NCBI GenBank assembly: GCA_963921195.1
Contig: OY992537.1
Coordinates: 62,298,400-62,362,399 of the forward strand
DNA length: 64,000 nt
Source: Pegoplata infirma
Taxonomy: Eukaryota; Arthropoda; Insecta; Diptera; Anthomyiidae
Direction: 5' to 3'
Of this stretch, positions 11,889 to 22,308 are shown in pieces; within the stretch, counting starts at the first letter, position 1, and the number at the start of each line of letters is the position of its first letter. The notes under the pieces were generated by a model. It was not told where the DNA came from and made no database searches. It saw only the letters and a program-made list of their open reading frames with translations. The position numbers were made by a program, and so were the translations under genes.

Positions 11889-13158
11889 ATTTTATTTATT
11901 AATTCAATAAAAAATTAGGTAACAATTAATAAAAGTTAACGCCTCAGCGCCTTAAAGGCTTAAAAGAGGCTATAGTAGGCAACTTTACATTATATGCTTA
12001 GAAGATTAATTACATAATAAAATTTGTTAAGTATTTTTTGGAAATTTTAATTTAGATAAAAACATATTCAACAACAATATATTTTAAAAGTATGAGAAAA
12101 AGAAACAAATTACATAAGAAGCGTTTCTACGTTTTGAAGTAAATAGCTTTTTAGGTGGTTCTTAAAAGTTGAAAGAACTTGTATATTTCGTAAGTTAACT
12201 GGTAGTTCATTATACTCATGTGGTCCAGCAAAAGCAATACGCTGTTTAGTCAGGTCCAGACGACATCTCACTGAACTTAAATTTAACGCTTGTCTGGTAA
12301 TTCGTCGAGTGTGGAATACATTTTGTGTAAACTGAATGGATTGTTGAGGATTTCCTTTCAATGATTTAAAAACATATGTCAAAATTTTATGTTTATATAG
12401 ACCTCGAATTGGCAGAATATTTTTAGCATACGTTTTAAACAGATCCAACGTAGAATGCGTTATAGGAAGGTTATAAACAAGCTTTAGAGCTTTATTTTGA
12501 GCAGACTGAAGAGATTTCAATGACTGATTGATTTTACATCCGTAAATTATTGGAAGGTATGTTAAATGGGAATGTACAAGTGACTGGTAAAGCAGCATTT
12601 TTACCTCAAGACTTAGCTTATTTTAAAACTTGTAGAGAATACCAATCCCGGAAGAAATTTTTGATTTTAACATATTTATATGAGAATCCCATAGTAAGTT
12701 GTGGTTCAAGTTTACTCCTAAATACTTCACCATATCAGACTCAGTAATCAAACTACCATCTATATGAACAGTCATCTTTTCTTCATTTCTAGAACGGTAT
12801 GGTTTAAATCTTATAACCTTTGTCTTATCTGTGTTTAGAACAAGTCTATTGAGTCTCGAGAACTCTGATAGTATTGCGGCATCGTACTCAATCTGGGTCT
12901 GCAAAACCTTCAAATGATTATATCTATAAAATAGGCAAACGTCATCAGCATACATAAATAATTTTCCGTAAAAGTTTATATTAAATATATCATTAACAAA
13001 AATTTTAAACAGCAACGGACCAAGGACACTTCCCTGGGGAACACCGCAAATTACAGGCTTCATTAAACTTTTTGACTCACCCACCTGAACAAACTGCTTT
13101 CTGTTAGATAAGTAATGCATAAAAATATCCAGAGTTTTCCCCGCTACTCCAATCATTT
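11845..13158 (-). mobile_element. 5'-truncated non-LTR retrotransposon inserted in DINE A2
   Basis: A 43-nt T run (11845-11887) is the poly(A) tail of a minus-strand element, with TTTATT (AATAAA complement) just upstream of it in element orientation. The remaining sequence encodes the C-terminal part of a reverse transcriptase. The 5' part of the element is missing, as is typical of incomplete target-primed reverse transcription. The target duplication could not be fixed because both borders lie in T/A runs. Confidence 0.85.
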
Positions 13159-13258
13159 TTTTTATATAATGATAAATTTGTATTTCTTTAGTGCAAAAAG
13201 CATAAGAATTATTTTTTTTAACACTTATTCGAGAGGAATTGTGCCCCCCAATTACCAC
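12110..13258 (-). pseudogene. Reverse transcriptase fragment of a Jockey/CR1-type non-LTR element, one nonsense codon
   Basis: Two frames are one: 13258-12626 ends at a TAA (12623-12625) and the same frame continues through eight codons into 12598-12110. In the first part, residues 72-77 read GVPQGS and 103-106 read YADD, the catalytic aspartates of the reverse transcriptase palm. KTKVIRF and YLGV follow. The second part (162 residues) looks like the thumb/C-terminal region. The first about 31 codons are DINE sequence, so the ATG at 13258 is a chance start. The fingers domain, the first palm motif, the endonuclease and ORF1 are absent. The clade is inferred from the look of the motifs only. 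Confidence 0.85.
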
Positions 13259-13786
13259 TAACGACCCCCCCCCCCCAAAAAAAAAGACGCCCCTGCAATT
13301 TTTTTTTTTTATTTATTTGCATGTTGGAGGGTATAAAAGATTCGGCACAGCCGAATTTAACACTCTTACTTGTTTTTTTTTGCAAATACACAAATAATTA
13401 GTTTTCTACAAACACACACACAGCTTTTGGCACAGCATTGTTGCAGATCATTGTACGTTTTCATAACCGTAATGAACAAAATTCTTTCAGTGCACTTCAA
13501 AACAGCAAGTGTGAATGCCATATAACATTTTCCAACTTTTAAGACCATCAGCATTTTTGGGCCAAAATTTTTATATTTTAAATATTTTTCCCATAAAGTA
13601 CGCAAAAATTCCTTATTTTGGATTCGGATTTGGTTCAAAAATTCGGACATGAAATTTTATCGAAAAATGTGATTTTTTTCTTAAGATGTCTTTGCAAAAT
13701 TTTTAAATAAATTTTCTCATAATCGGCTAATAGTGGCCATCGTTCGTCAGGTATTAAGATACGAAATTCGAATGTTTAGATTTGAC

Positions 13787-13992
13787 ATGATTATGTTTTT
13801 GGCTGGCGTCTAATTTTAAAAATGATGCATGACGCCAACTCAGTTTGATAAGCTACAAAAAGGTTTGTAACTTGGATAATAATTCACCTGCTGGTGAATA
13901 AACCCGTTTTCCATCGGCTGGTGAATAAAACGTAGCATAATTATTTTTTAATAAAATTTTTTTTTCATAATTTTTTTTTTTTTTTTCATTTT
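13787..13992. other. AT-rich spacer
   Basis: Holds a small local repeat (CACCTGCTGGTGAATAA and CATCGGCTGGTGAATAA at 13886-13930), then T runs. Nothing else is seen. Confidence 0.45.
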
Positions 13993-14112
13993 TATACCCT
14001 CCAACTACAATATGGGGGTACACTCACTTTGTCATTCCGTTTGTAACGCATCGAAATATCGGCCAGGGACCCCATAAAGTATATATTTTATTGATCACTG
14101 ATCGATTCTAAG
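13993..14112 (+). mobile_element. DINE family A, 5' part of a split copy (A3)
   Basis: TATACCCTCCAACTACAATA through TGATCGATTCTAAG, then an abrupt change. The missing continuation (ATGTCCGTCCGTC onward) appears at 17450. Copy A3/A5 therefore looks split by a 3.3 kb insertion. Confidence 0.75.
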
Positions 14113-14330
14113 CTGTGTTGGCTACCGTTACCCTTTCAATACCGTTACCGATTAAAAATATTTAAATATTAAAAATATTGACTACCGATACCGTTACCAA
14201 TACCGAAATAAAAATTTTTAAATACCGTTACCGATAAAAAACCGTTACCTTTATTCGGATTTTTACCGGTATTATATCGGTTTTGTTTCGGTTGTATTTA
14301 TATTACTTATTTTTTTTTGTGAGTTAAAAG
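14113..14330. repeat. ACCGTTACC motif cluster, left
   Basis: TACCGTTACC and related GATACCG/ACCGATA words occur about ten times in 200 bp, mixed with ATTTAAATATTAAAAATATT. A matching cluster lies at 17370-17455 at the other end of the interval. This layout is what subterminal transposase-binding repeats look like. Confidence 0.55.
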
Positions 14331-14420
14331 CAGTAAAATATTTTTAATATACGTAAAATAAAAAAATAAATTTTTACTTTGCCAATCCAGCCCATGATAA
14401 CATTCGCAATTAACTAAATT

Positions 14421-14675
14421 CGAATATCGGTATTGGACCTAAAGATAATATATTATTGATCAGTGATCGATTGTAAGCGAAGTTCGTCTGTTAGTCTGTC
14501 CGTCTGCAGAAGACACGATACAGTCCAAAATAGACGGGCTACCCTGCTTAAATTTGGTACGAATACGTCTTATGGTCATATGCTGATTAAGTTCCGAAAT
14601 GGGCAAAATCGGACCAGATGAAAAAAGTTCCCATCTGAAAAACTTACACAACCACAAAAAGCATATTTTATTTAT
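14421..14675 (+). mobile_element. DINE family A fragment (A4)
   Basis: ATATCGGTATTGGACC, GATCAGTGATCGATTGTAAG, a reduced GTCTGTCCGTCTG core, CACGATACAGTCC and GGGCAAAATCGGACC follow family A order. It stops at the edge of the foldback element. Confidence 0.7.
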
Positions 14676-16818
14676 GGGGGTTTTCGTGTCAACTGACACA
14701 ACTTTTGAAACCGATGTCTTCCGATCGGGATGAAATTCATCCCAAGGTTAGTCCTATCGGATAGTAGTTCAGACACAATTTTTCAGCGAGATCGGTCAAG
14801 GAGTCTCTGAGTTAGAGGGGGTCGAAATTTGACATTTTGGCCAAAGAGGTGTTTATTCTGATCCATGTAACTTCTTACCTATTGTTTTTAGCAAAATGTG
14901 TTCCAAAGAGTTTAGATAGCTATTTCTTCAGTCTTTCAAAAAAAAATTATAAAAAAAATAAAAAAAAAATTTTTGATTTTTTTTCTTAAAAATCTAAAAC
15001 TTTTTTGACTTTTTCCTCAAATTGGGCCCTTTTTTTTTTTTTTTTTTTTGATTCAAAAGAAAGCTTAGGTCTTTTCCTTTAAGAGCTATGGGGTCGCTTA
15101 GTGGGATGCGAGTGGGATATCTACGAAAAAATTATTTTTTTAACTTTGGAACACAAAAAACGGTTCTTCAATTTGCACTATTAGGCGTGGGATAGCTAAC
15201 CAGTTTTCGATTTCGATCCGCGATACCCTCTAATTTTTATAGGTTCGAAAAAGAAAGCACGAGCCAAAAAATGAGGGCGGTGGGGTTGGGCCACATGGCT
15301 CCTCATCGGGGTCAAAATTGGGCGTAAAGAGGTTACAATCCTCAAAAAGCCCCACAACTGCCCTAGAACTGCCCACGGAGGGGTGCAATGTGGGACCGAC
15401 CACTATTGATTTTCTGCCCCCAACATTTTTCTTGAATATACCTAACCACTATTTCCACTTCCTAAGGGGGCTCCCATACAAAATGACATTTTTATATAAT
15501 TTGCTCCTACCGCTCTAACTGTCCATAGGGTGCCCCTAGAGAAGTAAAATATATGACCGACCCCCAATATTTTTTCATCTCCAACATTTTCTCAGAATAT
15601 ACCTACCCTTTATTTTCAACTCTTAAGGGGGTCCCCATACATTTTTTTTTTATTTTTTTATTAGTTTTTAAAAATACATGTTTTTATAACGTATGGGAGC
15701 CCCTTAAGGAGTGGAGATAGGGTGTTATTATGTTCGGACAAAATGTTGGTAACTAAAAAATAATGGGGGTTGGTCATAAATTTTGCCTCTCTAGGAGGCA
15801 CGGTAGGGGCGGTAGGAGCTGGTTTAATAAAACAAATTTATAAAAAATAAAAGAAATGTATGGGGACCACCTTAAGGGTTAAAGATACATTGTAGGTGTG
15901 TTCGCAAAAAATGTTGGAATTAATAAAATAATGGGGGTCGGTCATACATTTGGCTCCACTTGGGGCACTTTAGGGTAAGTTAGAATGGTAGGATCAAATT
16001 TTTTAAAAATGTTTTGTATGGGAGCCCCCATAGGAATTGGAAATAGGGGTAAGGTATGTTCAAGAAAAATGTTGGGGGCAGAAAATTATTGGAGGTTCGT
16101 CTCACATTGCACCCCTCCAGGGGCGTTTCTAGGGCAGTTTTGGGGCTTTTTTAGGATTTTACCTCTTTACGCCCAACTTTGACCCCGATGAAGGGCCATA
16201 TGGCCCCACCCCACCGCCCTTATTTTTTGGCTCGTGCTTTCTTTTTCGAACCTATAAAAATTAGAGGGTATCGCGGATCGAAATCGAAAACTGGTTAGCT
16301 TTCCCACGCCTAATAGTGCAAATTGAAGAACCGTTTTTTGTGTTCCAAAGTTAAAAAAATAATTTTTTCATATATATCCCACTCGCATCCCACTAAGCGA
16401 CCCCATAGCTCTTAAAGGAAAAGACCTAAGCTTTCTTTTGAATCAAAAAAAAAAAAAAAAAAAAGGGCCCAATTTGAGGAAAAAGTCAAAAAAGTTATAG
16501 ATTTTTAAGAAAAAAAATCAAAAATTTTTTTTTTATTTTTTTTATAATTTTTTTTCGAAAGACTGAAGAAATAGCTATCTAAACTCTTTGGAACACATTT
16601 TGCTAAAAACAATAGGTAAGAAGTTACATGGATCAGAATAAACACCTCTTTGGCCAAAATGTCAAATTTCGACCCCCTCTAACTCAGAGAGTCCTTGACC
16701 GATCTCGCTGAAAAATTGTGTCTGAACTACTATCCAATAGGACTAACCTTGGTGCAAATTTCATCCCGATCGGAAGACATCGGTTTCAAAAGTTGTGTCA
16801 GTTGACACGAAAACCCCC
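14676..16818. mobile_element. Foldback element, 2.14 kb, arms of about 985 bp
   Basis: Left end GGGGGTTTTCGTGTCAACTG and right end CAGTTGACACGAAAACCCCC are exact complements, and pairing continues with few mismatches to about 15660/15834. Each arm holds inverted about 160-bp units bounded by GTATGGGAGCC (right-hand starts 15691, 15858, 16016; left-hand ends 15479, 15640). An extra unit sits in the loop. TTAT flanks both sides, a possible 4-bp duplication. Frames inside (15318, 15985) are mirror by-products. A transcript would form a very long hairpin RNA. Confidence 0.85.
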
Positions 16819-16845
16819 TTATATATAATATTTTTATCCCATGAT

Positions 16846-17020
16846 CAAGAATTTTTATTTATTCTTTTTATTTATTTTTTAATAATTTAAACTAACCGAG
16901 AACTGGTAACAATGACCGCTGTCTCGTTGTAGCAAAAAAACCAAGGGCTCTGGTGGGAATCGAACCCAGGACCCCCACGTTCAAAGGTTAGCACGCTACC
17001 AACTAGACTAAGGAGGTCTA
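16846..17020 (-). mobile_element. tRNA-derived SINE, copy 2
   Basis: On the minus strand the head has TAGTCTAGTTGGTAGCG (A box) and GGTTCGATTCCCACC (B box). A body shared with the copy at 44952 follows (CGCTACAACGAGAC, TTGTTACCAGTTCTCGGTTA), then an A-rich tail (AAAAATAAATAAAAAGAATA). Pol III-type non-autonomous retroposon. Target duplication not established. Confidence 0.75.
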
Positions 17021-17369
17021 TTTTATTTAAATTTTTGTCTATTTGTTTAAAAAAAGAAAAATTTTTCATTGATCTAGATTTGAACCCCCCTTTGGGAGTT
17101 TGTGTATAGAAAATAAAATAAAATATTGATAAAATTATATTATTTAAGTGTAAATATAAATAGAATGAATTTCTTAACATCTTTGGCGAGAGGAAAGGTG
17201 CCCCTCCGCTACCGCCCGCCCTCCCCCTTAAAAAACATCCCCTGACACATCCTTGCCAAGTTTTTTAACCCTGCAAGTTTTTTTTAACAACAGGACACAC
17301 TATTTTGATGTTAAGGTTGTTTATTTGAAATCAGCAGATTTTTCTGCTGTGTTGACGGTTTTTATTTTA
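17021..17369. other. Mostly unassigned, with a DINE-like scrap
   Basis: 17184-17245 (GGCGAGAGGAAAGGTGCCCC, then a C-rich stretch) resembles the family A segment at 43494-43545. The rest is AT-rich and unassigned. Confidence 0.4.
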
Positions 17370-17455
17370 TTCATAATACCGGTACGTACCGGTATTTATG
17401 TTTCGGTAACGGTTCATCGTTGCCGAAATAATCGAAAATACCGTTACCGTATGTC
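17370..17455. repeat. ACCGTTACC motif cluster, right
   Basis: Contains GGTACGTACCGGTA, TTTCGGTAACGGTTCATCG and AATACCGTTACCGTA, in both orientations. It mirrors the cluster at 14113-14330 and directly abuts the resumed DINE A5 (ATGTCCGTCCGTC). Confidence 0.55.
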
Positions 17456-17912
17456 CGTCCGTCTATAGTTAACACGATACTGTCCAAAATAAAAGAGCTA
17501 GACTCCTCAAATTTGGCACGAATATGTCTTATGGTCCTAGGCAGGTTAAGTTCGGAAATCGGCAAAATCGGACCAGGGGGTAAAAGTTCCCCCTTGAAGA
17601 ACTAAACCAACATCTGAAAAATATAGTTTTTTACATGATTTTTTGTCTTTTTGTTTAACAAATGCTACATTTTTATGCTACAAGAAGTTCAAAGTCATGC
17701 ATTTGGACCCTGAGAATTAGAAAATGTCGAATATATAAAAAAATTTAAATTATGATAAACTTGCATTTCTTTAGTGTAAAAAGCATAAGAAGGAATTTTG
17801 AAACACATATTCGAGGGGGAATTTGCCTACCCCCCTGCATTTTTTTTTTATTTTTTTGCATGTTGAAGGATATAAAAGATTCGTCACAGCCGAATTTAAT
17901 ACTCTTACTTAG
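17456..17912 (+). mobile_element. DINE family A, 3' part of the split copy (A5)
   Basis: Resumes at GTCCGTCCGTCTATAG and CACGATACTGTCC. Continues through GGGCAAAATCGG-type and GAGGGGGAATTTGCC blocks and ends with TTGAAGGATATAAAAGATTC, a one-base-changed hairpin and CTTACTTAG. Confidence 0.75.
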
Positions 17913-18349
17913 TTTTTTATCAACTTTTTTATTATGTTTTTTATTACATCAGATATTTTTTATAATTTTTTTCATCAAACTTTTTTTTAATAAATTTTTT
18001 AAATCAAAATTTATTTTTATAAATTTTTAGTTTTCATCAAAAATTATTTTTTCATCAAAATTTTTTTTTTCGTCCAAAAACTTTTTTTTCATCAAAAAAT
18101 TTTTTTCGCTAAAAATTTTGTTTTCGTAAATTTCGTTTTAACATAATTTTTTTTTCGTGACAAAAAAAAATAGTTTTTCATTTTTTTACCAATACTACTT
18201 TTTTACCAAGTCTAATCTTTTAATAAAAAAATGTTCCATTTGTTTAACAAATGTACAAAAAACAAATGAGAATGCTAAATTATTATATGCCAAATCCTTT
18301 ATACTCTCCAAAATATTAAAAACCTTTTTTCCAATTTACCAAATTTAGA
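17913..18349. repeat. T-rich low-complexity DNA
   Basis: 18000-18160 is an irregular repeat of a TTTTTTTCATCAAAAA-like word. The small frames here are composition artefacts. Confidence 0.5.
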
Positions 18350-18505
18350 TCTCTTTTGGTTTAGACTGCATCATGCTTTTCACAGACAGATGGACAGGTG
18401 CATTTAGCTAGATTGTCTAAGAAATGGATCAATTGTATATAAACTTAATGGGGTCCTCGACCGATATTTCAATTCGTTTTGCATGGAATAGCAAATGAAT
18501 ATAAA
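18350..18505 (-). mobile_element. Diverged DINE family A fragment
   Basis: GACTGCATCATGCT, a short CAGACAGATGGACAG core, AATGGGGTCCTCGACCGATA and TTTCAATTCG follow antisense family A order. Both ends are lost. Confidence 0.5.
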
Positions 18506-18775
18506 AATATTTTTTCTAAAAAAAACTTTGCTTTGGCAAGGGCACCGAAGACTTCAGCAAAACATTATCATGATTTAATGTTTTGGGCAAGAGTACAAAA
18601 TTCGCAGGCATATTTAACCTACAGATAGCACCGTTTTATCCATTAGGGCATACTCCATTTTTAATGTTATGATCATTCCGTTTTAAACTTTTTTTTTAAA
18701 ACGCATAAAACGTTTTTTGAAACGAAAAAAAATTTAAATTTTTAATTTGATTTTAAAGAAAATATACCATTTTCG
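18506..18775. other. AT-rich spacer
   Basis: Nothing recognised. Confidence 0.4.
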
Positions 18776-19657
18776 TATATGAGGCATTCCACACCAAATG
18801 TCCTGCTACAGAAAAACATGTGTCCCGTAAATTTCTGAATAGGTTGTTTGGATAGCCCTATATGGAACTAAGAAAATTGCGTTTTTGGTTTTTCTAATTT
18901 TCAAAAACTGGGCTTAGAAGACTTGGTCAAATATTGGAAAAATGGTCAAATTTGTGGCGAGTTGCCTTGATTAAATATTTATCACATTAAAACGGAATGC
19001 ACCACAATCTCAAAAATTTACATTCTTATATAGTTTTGTATGGGCTATCGATTAAATTTTTTTTTTTTTTGAAAATTTTCAGAACCCGTTCTGAAATTTT
19101 CCATTTTTTTAAAATGTTGATTGCATAAATATTACTCATTCGCAACATAATATCAAGAAAATACAAGCAAATTACAAAATTGTTATGAAATTGAAAGTTC
19201 AAATGCGATTTTCTCGAAAAAAACGAAGAACATGTTTCTGAATTTTTTTGTTTGGATGGGCAAACATCTAAACTTTAAAAAAAAAATTAAAAAAATAAAA
19301 AAAAGTGGCATGTTTTTTAATAAATTGACATTTATAAAAAATGGCAAATTTCAGAACGGGTTCAGAAAATTAAAAAAAAAAAATTTTTTAATCGATTGCC
19401 CTTACAAAACTATATAAGAATGTAAATTTTTGAGATTGTGGCGCATTCCGTTTTAATGTGATAAATATTTAATCAAGGCAACTCGCCACAAATTTGACCA
19501 TTTTTCCAATATTTGACCACGCCTCCTAAGCACAGTTTTTGAAAAACCAAAAACGCAATTTTCTAAGTTCCATATAGGGCTATCCATACAAGCTATTCAG
19601 AAGTTTACGGTACACGTGTTTTTTTCGCTGGACATTTGGTGTGGAATGCCTCATATA
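18776..19657. mobile_element. Hairpin element, 0.88 kb, arms of about 400 bp
   Basis: The left edge TATATGAGGCATTCCACACC pairs with the right edge GGTGTGGAATGCCTCATATA. Pairing continues through TTTGTGGCGAGTTGCC and TCAGAACCCGTTCTG. Flanks read TTTTCGTA and TATTTTTCGT, so a TA duplication is possible. No transposase; the frame at 19232 is not supported. Confidence 0.8.
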
Positions 19658-19821
19658 TTTTTCGTATAAAAAAAGTCGAAATCTGAAAATTTTTTATAGG
19701 AGAAATTCTACTTTCATAAAACGCCTTAAATTCATTGAAATGTTTTCCTCATGCAATGTCTCAGTTTCTGAGACATTTTTCGTATAGAAGAAGTCTCAAA
19801 TTCTGAGACATTTTTCGTGTA

Positions 19822-20384
19822 CACTCATAGAAATCCTACAGTATTCCTTACTAAAAAGTTGGTAGTTATTAATAATTGTTAGTATTAAAGGGTCCTACAA
19901 CGCGTTAGTCAATTTTTACTAACGCAGTTATAAAAAAACAGTAAACAAATTTAAAAGCGAAAACCTATCCAAAATCGATTTTGAAAATAAAAAAAAAAAA
20001 AAAAAATTTTTTCAAAAATATATAATTATTGAGCTTGATGGCTGGCAATGATCTATTTCGGAAATTTTAAAAAAAAATATACATTTATTTTTTTTTCAAC
20101 GAAAATTTGCTATGTGCGTTTGAAAAAAAAAAATATTCAAAAATGTAAATTTTACCATATTAGGTGTCAAAAATAATTTTCCAAATTTTTTAAAATTACT
20201 AACAAAAATTATTAAAAAATCGGTAAAAAATCAGTATTCAGTAAACTTCAAAGTATTCCAATTTAAAAAAAATAACTAAATTTATACTGTAAAGCTAAAT
20301 TTATACTGTAAATTACTAAAAAAGTAGTAAAGTTAAAGTTATAACACTTTTACTGTATTTTTTACTGTAGGATTATTTTGAGTG
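19822..20384. mobile_element. MITE with CACTCA ends, TA target duplication
   Basis: Left CACTCATAGAAATCCTACAG and right CTGTAGGATTATTTTGAGTG are inverted repeats. TA lies on both sides (19820-21, 20385-86). Removing it restores a minisatellite unit. The interior has a TACTAAAAAAGTAGTA-type palindrome and no frame. Confidence 0.85.
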
Positions 20385-20526
20385 TAGAAAAATTTTCAGA
20401 TTTTTTAACATTTTTCGTATTAAAAAGTCTCTGATTCGTACAGAAAAAATTTCAGTTTCTGAGACATTTTTCATATGGAAAAAGTCTCAGATGCATTTTA
20501 CATATATAAAAAAGGCATTTTACGTA

Positions 20527-20982
20527 CACTCAAAATATTTTGTAAGTAAATTCAACTGAAAAAACGTTTAAAACAATCGTTTTTCCTTTTAAAAAACGGA
20601 CTACTTATATTTCAGTTGAAACAACATACTTTATCAGTTATTTTTAAACGTTTATAAATGACTAGACATTCCGTAAAAACAAACGATATTTCAGTTATTT
20701 TAACTGTTTACAATTTTTTATTTTGTGAAGTAAAAATAAAATTTTTTGAATAACAAACTACAAAAACCGTACTTCTGTAAAATTATACGGTATAATCAGT
20801 CACAAATAATTTAACTGATAAAAATATTTTTCCGTAACTTTTGTAGTTTATTATTTTAACTACTGTTTAAATCGTTCAATATTTTATTTTCATTGAAAAA
20901 CAAACGATAAAACGTTTAAAACAACTTTAACTAAAAACTTTTTGAATAACTGTAAATAGTTACTGTAAAACTTTTCTAGGTG
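20527..20982. mobile_element. MITE with CACTCAAAATA end, TA target duplication
   Basis: Left end CACTCAAAATATTTT, right end AAAACTTTTCTAGGTG, an imperfect pair. TA lies on each side (20525-26, 20983-84), and the flanks join to a minisatellite unit. The interior repeats AACGTTTAAAAC-like words and CAGTTATTTTAACTG-type palindromes. Confidence 0.7.
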
Positions 20983-21083
20983 TATATAAAAAGTTTCAGA
21001 TTCCGATACATTTTTTTATAGAAAAAGTCTCAGATTCTAAGAAATTTTCCGAATTGAAAAAGTCTGAGATTCTGACACATTTT

Positions 21084-22150
21084 TATACCCTCCACTCTAG
21101 TGATAGAGGGTATATATAAGTTTGTCATTCCGTTTGTAACACCTCGAAATATTGGTCTAGAACCCCATAAAGTATATATATTCATGATCCTCGATCGATT
21201 TTAAGACGATCTAGCGATGTCCGTCCGTCCGTCCGTCCGTCCGTCCGTCCGTCTGTCCGTCTGTCCGTCTGTCTGTCTGTCTGTCTGTTGAAAACACGCT
21301 AACTTTTGAAAGACTTTACGGAGGCTCCTGAAATTTGGCATATATTTTGGGCATTTACCTGGTCAGGTTGGTATTGCAATCCAGCGAAATCGGTCCAGTG
21401 GTTCAAAAGTTATGAGCAAAAGACTGAATTTCGGCAAGGGTTTTTCGTGAACTTATGAGATAAAAAGCACTATAACTTTCGAAAATCAATTCTGAGGATG
21501 CTGAAGCTTGGCATATATATTTGTCGTTCCTCCAGCCTAGTTCATATTGAATTTCATTCAAATCGGGCCAGTGGTTCAAAAGTTATTAGCAAAACCGTGA
21601 ATATCAGATTAGCTTCACCTTAAATTCACGTGGTGAAAACCCGTTAAACCTGTTTTACAACCATTGGTAAGTCACAAAAATATTTTAAAACGTATTTTTG
21701 TCACTCAAAAATATTTTTATACCACAACAAAAAAAAAATACACTCGATAAAAATGTTACACTCAAAAAAAATTTTACACTCAAAAAAAAAAGTTGGTAAA
21801 TTTTTTTTTTTAATGTAAAATTCAAAAAAAAATTTACACCCAAAAAAAAAATTTTTTTTTTTTCCAAAATTACTAAAAAAAAATTTTACACTCAAAAAAA
21901 ATTTAGTAATTTTTTTTTTTGAATGTAAAATTCGAAAAAAATTTTACATTAAAAAAAAATTTTACACTCAAAAAAAAAAATTTTTTTTTTTTTTGTTTTA
22001 ATTACTAAAAAAAATTTTTTTACACAAAATAAAATATTTCTAATCAAAACTGTTATTTTTTCACGTTAGAAAATTTACTGTCACTTAAAATAGGCATTGT
22101 GGAGGGTATTCATAGATTCGGCCAAGTCGAATTTAACTTTTCTACTTGTT
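21084..22150 (+). mobile_element. DINE-1-like element, family B, complete (B1)
   Basis: 5' TATACCCTCCACTCTAGTGA with GATAGAGGGTATATATAAG. A long (GTCC)n/(GTCT)n core (about 21217-21288) and two 'GGTTCAAAAGTTAT' blocks follow. Then there is a low-complexity zone of ACACTCAAAAAAAA repeats and the 3' end GTGGAGGGTATTCATAGATT, hairpin ATTCGGCCAAGTCGAAT and CTACTTGTT. It sits in a T run of the minisatellite. The frames at 21685-21895 are A/T artefacts. Confidence 0.9.
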
Positions 22151-22267
22151 CGTATTTAAAAAGTCTCATTGTCAGTCCGTGAGATATTTTCCATATAAAA
22201 AAGTCTCAAATTCTAAAACATTTTTCGTATAGAAAAAGTCTGAGAATCTGATACTTTGTCTGAAACG

Positions 22268-22308
22268 TTTTTCGACACAGCCGAATTTAACACTCTCTCT
22301 CTTGTTTT
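22268..22308 (+). mobile_element. DINE family A, solo 3' end
   Basis: TTCGACACAGCCGAATTTAA followed by CACTCTCTCTCTTGTT is the family A hairpin and terminus without a body. Confidence 0.6.

Larger units (their letters stand above)
11379..13374 (+). mobile_element. DINE-1-like element, family A (A2), interrupted
   Basis: Starts TATATCCTCCAACTACAGTA. Its body is interrupted from 11845 to about 13158 by a non-LTR retrotransposon. It resumes with GATAAATTTGTATTTC and ends with TTGGAGGGTATAAAAGATTC, the hairpin ATTCGGCACAGCCGAAT and TACTTGTT. Without the insertion it is about 680 bp, the size of the complete copy at 31842. Confidence 0.85.
10346..13492. mobile_element. CACTGAAA-ended MITE inside E1
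   Basis: Left end CACTGAAAGAGTTATTGTTC, right end GAACAAAATTCTTTCAGTG: inverted repeats of about 20 bp. The dinucleotide CA is repeated at the insertion point in E1. DINE copies A1 and A2 and a tRNA-like sequence lie inside it, which inflates it to 3.1 kb. Same end type as elements at 19822, 20527, 32780, 41051 and 50729. Confidence 0.6.
9734..13786. mobile_element. Family E inverted-repeat element E1, heavily nested
   Basis: The left end reads AGGGCTTCCCTTCAAATCTA. The right arm (13505-13786) is its inverted partner, ending TTTAGATTTGAC. Matching landmarks are AATATGGCATTCACACTTGC at 10231-10250 and the complement at 13506-13525. Arms carry repeated 'GATTTTGGTCC...GCTGATCAGCA' hairpins. The centre (10346-13492) is filled by a later MITE and its own insertions. 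Other copies: 28949, 33610, 47265, 55134, 57401. Superfamily undetermined; no transposase seen. Confidence 0.65.
19735..22280 (-). repeat. Minisatellite array, opposite orientation, broken by three insertions
   Basis: Units such as CTCAGATTCTGAGACATTTT and TTTTTCGTATAGAAAAAG are the complement of the 6-7.9 kb unit. The array is visible at 19740-19820, 20385-20525, 20983-21083 and 22151-22265. The gaps are a MITE, a second MITE and a DINE; each gap closes to a normal unit when the insertion is removed. Confidence 0.8.

Noticed and set aside
21685..21895. Phe/Lys-rich overlapping frames
   Set aside because: ACACTCAAAAAAAA low-complexity zone of DINE B1.
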